Source: Pseudooceanicola sediminis (GTDB taxonomy: Bacteria > Pseudomonadota > Alphaproteobacteria > Rhodobacterales > Rhodobacteraceae). From it: 64,000 nt of DNA. The stretch is taken from contig NZ_QWJJ01000003.1 of NCBI RefSeq assembly GCF_003575965.1, positions 1 to 64,000 on the forward strand, in the 5' to 3' direction. Each line of letters starts with the position of its first letter. Position 1 is the first letter of the stretch. The notes below the pieces were generated by a model. The model worked only from the letters and a program-made list of their open reading frames with translations, was not told where the DNA came from and searched no databases. Position numbers and translations under genes: made by a program. Shown piece after piece: positions 59,176-64,000 of this stretch.

Positions 59176-59519
59176 TGGCACGTACCTCTACCGGATCGCC
59201 AGATCCGCACACACACAAGCGGTGGCAGGCCACGACCCCGCTCCCGCACGCTTGCAGCTATAACATGTACGAAAAAAACACGAAACAGCTTTAGCATGTC
59301 GGGCGTCATCCTGTACCTGTCCTCTTCGCGGCCGGGAAACGGCCCCTTGCGTGATCCGTGCTGGCGGTACGCCGCCCGATCTTCGGCCGGGTGGCGCCAA
59401 GCCGGACGGTAGAGGTCGGACCTTACCAAACGTATAACACCGCAGGCCCAGACGACCACACCCCGGAATGGCCGCCTGTCAGGCCATCGGTTGCACGGCA
59501 ATGGGCGGCACGACGGGTG
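59176..59519. other. Intergenic gap, no gene recognised
   Basis: Both flanking genes are on the minus strand. The gap contains the kinase leader and a 6-bp inverted repeat ATGGCC...GGCCAT (59468-59487) just after the glycosyltransferase stop, which could be a weak terminator. No ORF or RNA is convincing. Confidence 0.5.
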
Positions 59520-60797
59520 TCACAGCAGGCGCAGAATCGCCTCGGCCGCGCGGCGTGTCCCGGGATTGGCCTGCATCCGGCCCGAGATCGCGGCCAGACG
59601 CGTGCGCATCGCCTCATCGTCCAGCAGGCGCAGGATCGCGGTGCGCAGCGTCTCGCCGTTCCAGTCGGCGCGCCCGATCCGCATCCCCGTGCCGGTCGCT
59701 TCGGCGCGCTGCGCATTGTCGTGACCGTCCCAGCAATAGGGCATCACCAATGATGGCACCCCGTGATACAGCGCCTCGCAGAACGAATTGTTGCCGCCGT
59801 GATGGATGAACAGCGCGCTCTGCTCGACGACCGAGGGCTGGGGAAACCAATCGCCCAGATACACGTTGTCGGGCACATGATCATAGGCATCCAGAAAGCC
59901 GCCGACATTAACGACAAAGCGCGCGGGCAGGGTGGCGAAGACCGCGATCATCCGGGTGATCAGCGCGGTGTCGATGGCCCCCAGGCTGCCAAAGCCCAGG
60001 TACACCATCGGCCCCTCGGCCACCGGCAGACGCGGCAGGTCAAAGCGGCTCTCGGTGCGCACGCAGCCATCCAGATAGGCAAACCGATCCGCGGGCAGGG
60101 GGCGGGCGCGCTCATAGCGCACCGCTTCGGGCGACAGCAGCAGCGTCAGGTCGCCGTTTTCCAGAAAGATACCCTGTGGTAGCGGGGCGATCCCCTGCGC
60201 GCGGCGAAAGTCGTTGTAGCGGCGGTGCGCGGCGCGGGTGGCGCGGGCATACGCCTTTTCGAACCCTGCGCGCGCCGGATCATCGGCCGCCAGACCCGAC
60301 AGGTACGGCGGCACGTGGGCATCCGGCAGCTCGGTCTCGGCGCAGGACACGATGCGCACCCAGGGGCACCCGGCCCGTGCGATGGCGGGGAACATGATCA
60401 CGTTGTCCAGCACGATGGCGTCCGGGCGGATCTGGTCCAGCAGCGCGGCCAGCCCGGCCTCGGCGTCGATGGCGGTGTCGACGATCGCCTCCCATGTCGG
60501 GGCGACATAGGTGTCCAGCTGCGCCTGCGCATCAAGGTTGAAATGCGGCATATGGGTGTTGATGAACGCCTGCCAGTAATCGGCGCTGGCCTGCGCGCTG
60601 CCGCCGGGCGGTTCCGGCAGGTGGTATTCCTTGAACCCGTAGTCCGCAAAGACGCCGGTAAAGCCGGGATGGCAGACGAACACCGGCTCTGCCCCCATCC
60701 TCGCCAGCTCCTGTGCGATCCCGACACAATTCAGCGCGGCGCCGAAACTGGCCTCGGGGAAAAAGGCGATCACGGGGGCTTCATTGCGCCCCCTCAT
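59520..60797 (-). CDS. UDP-glycosyltransferase-like (GT1) glycosyltransferase
   Basis: This 425-residue GT-B protein starts at ATG 60797 (MRGRNEAPVIAFFPEASFGAALN), overlapping the regulator stop (ATGA). A longer upstream reading covers the regulator on the same strand in another frame and is rejected. The C-terminal half has the GT1 nucleotide-sugar site: MVYLGFGSLGA, VYLGDWFPQPSVV, IHHGGNNSFCEALYHGVPSLVMPYCWDGHDNAQ. The N-terminal acceptor domain has FVCHPGFTGVFADYGF. It probably attaches a sugar to a small hydrophobic acceptor, as macrolide or sterol-like UGTs do. The coupling to a GntR-type regulator and divergent polyamine importer is unusual. Confidence 0.87.
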   Translation of the reverse strand: MRGRNEAPVIAFFPEASFGAALNCVGIAQELARMGAEPVFVCHPGFTGVFADYGFKEYHLPEPPGGSAQASADYWQAFINTHMPHFNLDAQAQLDTYVAPTWEAIVDTAIDAEAGLAALLDQIRPDAIVLDNVIMFPAIARAGCPWVRIVSCAETELPDAHVPPYLSGLAADDPARAGFEKAYARATRAAHRRYNDFRRAQGIAPLPQGIFLENGDLTLLLSPEAVRYERARPLPADRFAYLDGCVRTESRFDLPRLPVAEGPMVYLGFGSLGAIDTALITRMIAVFATLPARFVVNVGGFLDAYDHVPDNVYLGDWFPQPSVVEQSALFIHHGGNNSFCEALYHGVPSLVMPYCWDGHDNAQRAEATGTGMRIGRADWNGETLRTAILRLLDDEAMRTRLAAISGRMQANPGTRRAAEAILRLL

Positions 60798-61726
60798 GCG
60801 TTCGGCCCCCGCATCAGCGGCACGATACCCCGGTTCGCGGCATCGGGGCGGCGAATCCGCGACCGGCGCAGGTGCAGTGTCATCAGATCGGCGGCCACGT
60901 CGAATTGCAGCTTTTCCAGGCTGTCGAGGATATCCATATGCTCCTCCAGCGACTGTCGCAGACGGAAATCGGGGATCGAGATATCCTTTTGCGTCGCCCG
61001 CCGCAGCCGGTGATGCGCCAGCAAGGCCCCGCGCGCAAATCGGTTGCCGGAACATTCCGCGATAAAGCCGTGGAATTCGGTGTCGATCCGCATGAAACTG
61101 GCCGACCCGATGCGCCCCTGCCGCGTCTGCAAATGCGCCTGCATCTGCGCGCGCAGCAATCCGGCCTTCTTTGACTCCAGCGCAAATCCGGGTGCCGTGA
61201 TTGCCTGAGGTTCCAGGATCAGGCGAAACTGAAGGCTTTCCTCGATGCTGCGCGGGGTGTCCAGAATCGGTTGGAACGCCCAGGACCGGCCGGGCAATTG
61301 CGTCACGATTCCGTCCCGGGCCAGTATTTTTAGCGCATTTAGAACAGTATTGCGTGACCTGCCATATCTTCGCACAAGGGCGCTGACCGATTGCACATCG
61401 CTGATGCGGCGCGCGGCACGATCCGACAGGATGCGCGTTGCCAGCGAATCCTCCATCTCCTCCAGTAGCTGCGCGGCTTCGGTCAGCCCGTCTTGTGGCC
61501 CGGTCTCAAGAAAGTATCCCTCTTCCTCGCGCCAGGACAGTATTTCGTTTTCTTCCAGTATCTTGAAGGCTGCACGCATGGGGGTGCGGGAAACGCCGCA
61601 GGCTTCGGAATAGACCTGCTCGGGCAGGTGCTCGCCGCTTTGAAGGCCGCGTTCCAGCGCGATGCCAATCACCTGCTTGGCCAGGGCCAGGTGGTTCTGG
61701 CGCGCGTTTCTGCGAGGCTCGGCCAT
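60794..61726 (-). CDS. GntR-family regulator with two winged-helix domains
   Basis: This 310-residue protein is taken from ATG 61726 (MAEPRRNARQNH). It carries a first winged helix (IALERGLQSGEHLPEQVYSEACGVSRTPMRAAFKILEENEILSWREEEGYFL) and, about 60 residues on, a second one (SDVQSVSALVRRYGRSRNTVLNALKILARDGIVTQLPGRSWAF). An FCD-like C-terminal domain follows (IDTEFHGFIAECSGNRF, HHRLRR, LEEHMDILDSLEKLQFDVAADLMTLHL). Two DNA-binding modules in one GntR chain are rare. It is divergent from the PotD-like gene across an inverted-repeat operator and co-transcribed with the glycosyltransferase. Confidence 0.85.
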   Translation of the reverse strand: MAEPRRNARQNHLALAKQVIGIALERGLQSGEHLPEQVYSEACGVSRTPMRAAFKILEENEILSWREEEGYFLETGPQDGLTEAAQLLEEMEDSLATRILSDRAARRISDVQSVSALVRRYGRSRNTVLNALKILARDGIVTQLPGRSWAFQPILDTPRSIEESLQFRLILEPQAITAPGFALESKKAGLLRAQMQAHLQTRQGRIGSASFMRIDTEFHGFIAECSGNRFARGALLAHHRLRRATQKDISIPDFRLRQSLEEHMDILDSLEKLQFDVAADLMTLHLRRSRIRRPDAANRGIVPLMRGPNA

Positions 61727-61795
61727 GAAATCTGTCCTGTGGGGCGCTGTCGCTGGCATCTGGCGGCGCCTGGCGCCAAAGGACAGCGAATACAA

Positions 61796-61842
61796 GTTGA
61801 CGTATTTTTCACGTCAACAATACTGACAATCATGACGGTCAT
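61796..61842. promoter_or_regulatory. Two inverted repeats in the gntR/PotD divergent promoter
   Basis: GTTGACGT (61796-61803) and ACGTCAAC (61811-61818) form a perfect 8-bp inverted repeat with 7-bp spacer. ATGAC-G-GTCAT at 61832-61842 is a second 5-bp-arm palindrome. Both contain the half-site (A/T)TGAC. They are likely operators of the adjacent double-HTH regulator. Confidence 0.6.
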
Positions 61843-61923
61843 CAAGAACCGCAGCTGAAAAGCATCACAAAAAGATCCCCCGCCAACCGGGGTGCATCCA
61901 ACAGAGCCAACAGGAGGACATTC

Positions 61924-62961
61924 ATGTTCCGCACACCTCTCACCGGTCTTGCGCTGATCGCCGCGCTGACCAGCGCCGCCAGTGCCGACGACCTCGTCAT
62001 TTCCAACTGGGATGGCTACATGGCCCCCGACGCCATCGACGCCTTCAACACCGACACCGACAATACCGCCGAACTCGTGCTGCACGGCACGAACGAGGAG
62101 ATCATGGGCAAGCTGATTGCCTCAAAGGGCGCGGGCTACGACGTGGTTTTCGTCTCCTCTCCCTTTGCCGAGGTGCTGAACAAGCTCGGCATCGCGGAAA
62201 CGCTGGATCATGCCAAGCTGCCCAATATCGCCAACCTCTATCCGGCTGCGAACGAACTCAAGCACGATCCGGGCAACGCCTTCTCCGTGCCCTACGCCTG
62301 GGGCACCACCGGGCTGTGCTACCGCGCCGATCTCATCGACGAGACGCCCGACAGCTGGTGGGATCTGCTGACCCCGCCGGATGATCTCAAGGACAAGGTG
62401 ACGATGCTGGCGACCGACCGCTGGCTGCTGGCCGCGGCGCAGCTGGCCAATGGCTATTCCGTCAACACGACTGACGAGGCCGAGCTGGCCAAGGTCAAGG
62501 AAGACCTGATTTCGGCCAAGCAGACGCTGCTGGCCTACGACGACACCACCTTCTACGCCAAGCTGGTCTCGGGCGAGGCGGACCTGGTGCAGGCATGGGA
62601 CGGCTGGTGCAACTACGGCATCGCGGAAAACGCCGACATCAAGTACGTGATCCCGGCCGAGGGCTCCGACCTGTGGGTCGACACCATGGTGATCATCAAG
62701 GGCAGCGAGCACAAGGACGCCGCCTATGCCTTCGTCAACTGGATGCTGGACGCCGAACACCACCGCTGGGCGGCGGAAAACATCCTCTACAAGGTGCCGA
62801 ACAAGGCCGCGATGGAGGGTCTTGACCCGTCGCTGATCGCGACCTTCCCGAACATGGGGATCACCCCCGAGGACCTGCTGGGCTACGAACAGCTGCTCGA
62901 CGTGGGCGAGGCACAGCGCGCCTATTCGCGCATCGTGTCCGAAATCAAGGCCGCCGACTGA
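61924..62961 (+). CDS. ABC importer solute-binding protein, PotD type
   Basis: This 345-residue protein follows GGAGGA at 7 bp and has a Sec signal (MFRTPLTGLALIAALTSAASA, then DDLV). PotD features are VISNWDGYMAPDAIDAF, YDVVFVSSPFAEVLNKLGIAETLDHAKLPNI, YAWGTTGLCYRADLIDE, DDTTFYAKLVSGEADLVQAWDGW and the final AYAFVNWMLDAEHHRWAAENI. The DLVQAWDGW segment carries the polyamine-site Asp/Trp. It heads an operon with two permeases, of which the second runs off the window. Confidence 0.92.
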   Translation: MFRTPLTGLALIAALTSAASADDLVISNWDGYMAPDAIDAFNTDTDNTAELVLHGTNEEIMGKLIASKGAGYDVVFVSSPFAEVLNKLGIAETLDHAKLPNIANLYPAANELKHDPGNAFSVPYAWGTTGLCYRADLIDETPDSWWDLLTPPDDLKDKVTMLATDRWLLAAAQLANGYSVNTTDEAELAKVKEDLISAKQTLLAYDDTTFYAKLVSGEADLVQAWDGWCNYGIAENADIKYVIPAEGSDLWVDTMVIIKGSEHKDAAYAFVNWMLDAEHHRWAAENILYKVPNKAAMEGLDPSLIATFPNMGITPEDLLGYEQLLDVGEAQRAYSRIVSEIKAAD

Positions 62962-62979
62962 GGCCTCCCTCCCCTGGCT

Positions 62980-63014
62980 CTTTGCCGCTCCGCCATGCGC
63001 GGGGCGGCGCAAAG
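62980..63014 (+). other. Stem-loop between binding-protein and permease genes
   Basis: CTTTG pairs with CAAAG (62980-62984 with 63010-63014) and, after a 2-nt bulge, CCGCTCCG pairs with CGGGGCGG (62985-62992 with 63000-63007; one G-T pair) around a 7-nt loop. No T-run follows. It likely protects the upstream binding-protein mRNA. Confidence 0.55.
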
Positions 63015-63022
63015 GTGCATTG

Positions 63023-63871
63023 ATGCGTGACCGCAGACCCCTCTACCTGATGACGCCCGCGCTGGGCTGGCTCACGGCCTTCATGGTGGTGCCCTGCCTG
63101 TTGATCCTCGGCCTCGCCTTCTTTCGGCGCGGGCTTTACGGCGGCATCGAATACACCCTGACCTGGGAAAACATCCGCCTGGTGTTCGACCCGCTCTATG
63201 CCGGCATCTTTCTGAAATCGGCCTGGATTGCCGGGCTGTCGGCGCTGATCGCGGTGGTGCTGGGCTATGCCGCCGCCTATGCCATCGCCGCCATGCCCCG
63301 CCGCCACCAGCCCCTGCTGCTGTTCTTTGCCGTGCTGCCGTTCTGGTCGAACTACCTGGTGCGCACCTATGCCTGGATCGTGCTGCTGAACCGCGAAGGG
63401 CTGATCGTCCACCTTGCCCGGCTTTTGGGGTTTGAGGGAGAGCTGCCCAGCATGCTCTATACCGAAACCGCCGTCGTCGTCGGCCTGGTCTACAATTACC
63501 TGCCCTTCGTGATCCTCGCCTGCTACGCGCCCCTGTCGCGCCTCAACCCCGAGGTGTCCGAGGCCTCGCGCGATCTGGGGGCGGGCGGCTGGACCACCTT
63601 TCGCCGCGTCGTGCTGCCGATGACCGTGCCCGGCATCGCCACCGGGTTCACCTTCGTCTTCGTGCTGTCCATCGGCAATTTCGTCACCCCGGCGCTGCTG
63701 GGCGGCGGACAGTTCCAGATGATCGGCAACCTGGTCTATGCGCAGTTCCTGACGGCGAATGACTGGCCCTTTGGCGCGGCGCTGTCGATCTTCCTGATCG
63801 CCATCATGATGGGCCTGCTGACGCTCCAGACCTTCGCGTCGGAAAAGGCCTCCGGTGGCCGCAATGCGTAA
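63023..63871 (+). CDS. ABC importer permease, PotB type
   Basis: This 282-residue protein starts at ATG 63023 (MRDRRPLYLMTPALGWLTAF) with AAAGGTG upstream; a TTG one codon earlier is possible. It has six helices, FFAVLPFWSNYLVRTYAWIVLLNREGLI and the EAA loop VSEASRDLGAGGWTTFRRVVLPMTVPG. The SIGNFVTPALLGGGQFQMIGNLVYAQF stretch is typical of PotB/PotH. It overlaps the next permease by 8 bp. Confidence 0.93.
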   Translation: MRDRRPLYLMTPALGWLTAFMVVPCLLILGLAFFRRGLYGGIEYTLTWENIRLVFDPLYAGIFLKSAWIAGLSALIAVVLGYAAAYAIAAMPRRHQPLLLFFAVLPFWSNYLVRTYAWIVLLNREGLIVHLARLLGFEGELPSMLYTETAVVVGLVYNYLPFVILACYAPLSRLNPEVSEASRDLGAGGWTTFRRVVLPMTVPGIATGFTFVFVLSIGNFVTPALLGGGQFQMIGNLVYAQFLTANDWPFGAALSIFLIAIMMGLLTLQTFASEKASGGRNA

Positions 63872-64000
63872 CGCCCCGCTGCCCCTGATGCTGGCCATCC
63901 TCGCCGCTGTCTTCGCTTTCCTCTACCTGCCGATCTCTGTCCTTGTCGCGCTGTCGTTCAACGACGGCGGCCTGCCGACCGCTTGGACCGGCTTTTCGAC
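63864..64000 (+). CDS. ABC importer permease, PotC type (truncated by window end)
   Basis: The first 45 or so residues are present, from ATG 63864: MRNAPLPLMLAILAAVFAF, then LYLPISVLVALSFNDGGLP, the PotC first helix and periplasmic turn. It overlaps the PotB-like stop by 8 bp. The rest of the gene, and probably an ATPase gene, lies beyond base 64000. Confidence 0.85.
   Translation, partial: MRNAPLPLMLAILAAVFAFLYLPISVLVALSFNDGGLPTAWTGFS

Noticed and set aside
59520-61055. Longer glycosyltransferase start (511 codons)
   Set aside because: The first 86 codons lie inside the regulator gene in another frame and look non-coding; ATG 60797 overlaps the regulator stop as usual for coupled genes.

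Overview
The window looks like a chromosomal segment of a high-GC alphaproteobacterium, most likely a member of the Rhodobacterales (Roseobacter/Paracoccaceae type). This rests on strong G/C bias at third codon positions, dense operons joined by ATGA or TGATG stop-start overlaps, many periplasmic-binding-protein transporters (five ABC systems and one TRAP system), and the galacturonate oxidation set udh/gci/gli/kdgD known from Agrobacterium. No rRNA, tRNA, CRISPR array, insertion sequence or integrase was seen. It reads as an accessory nutrient-scavenging region made of successive transporter-plus-catabolism modules, each with its own regulator.

Layout. 1-2.8 kb: the end of a YhaN/Rad50-like ATPase gene and a luciferase-like flavin oxidoreductase. 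3.1-6.2 kb: a marR-emrA-emrB multidrug efflux operon. 6.3-13.1 kb (minus): a peptide/opine-type ABC importer co-transcribed with two phosphatase-fold enzymes (HAD and metallophosphoesterase), divergent from a LysR regulator. 14.3-15.5 kb: a cytosine-deaminase-like amidohydrolase behind an 11-bp phased repeat. 15.5-16.3 kb: an AT-rich, probably acquired HEPN-type gene. 16.6-24.2 kb: a complete oxidative D-galacturonate module (Udh, Gci, Gli, KdgD, a DctPQM TRAP transporter and a GntR regulator) with a shared operator-like motif at both promoters. 24.2-29.1 kb (minus): a polyamine/opine-type ABC importer with an Asp/Glu/hydantoin racemase, divergent from a GntR-GNAT pair.

31.2-46.8 kb is the most unusual part. 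RidA and an unknown 118-aa protein on minus face a near-continuous plus-strand gene set of 15 genes. It encodes a recombinase-HTH-like small protein, a Rieske oxygenase, a pentapeptide-like protein, an NMT1/Tau-type ABC importer, an alpha/beta hydrolase, a type-I extradiol dioxygenase (VOC), two SDRs, a ThDP enzyme, an aspartate-dehydrogenase-family protein, an aldehyde dehydrogenase, an adrenodoxin-reductase-like flavoprotein, a flavodoxin and an IclR regulator. I infer a self-contained pathway for uptake, ring hydroxylation, ring cleavage and side-chain processing of an aromatic or N-heterocyclic compound, with electrons possibly passing NADPH -> FprA-like reductase -> flavodoxin -> Rieske oxygenase. 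The substrate is unknown.

46.8-53.4 kb: a TetR regulator and a polyamine-type ABC importer fused in operon with an MBL hydrolase and an aldehyde dehydrogenase. 53.4-56.0 kb: an Lrp regulator divergent from arginase and ornithine cyclodeaminase (arginine to proline), with GATC-centred sites phased at 21-22 bp. 56.2-59.2 kb: a lone receiver protein and a hybrid histidine kinase separated by a 13-copy heptamer repeat. 59.5-64.0 kb: a glycosyltransferase with a double-HTH GntR-type regulator, divergent from a third polyamine-type importer that runs off the window end. Short tandem repeats of different unit lengths (7, 12, 13, 16, 22 and 30 bp) recur at gene ends and intergenic spots, which suggests a slippage-prone genome.
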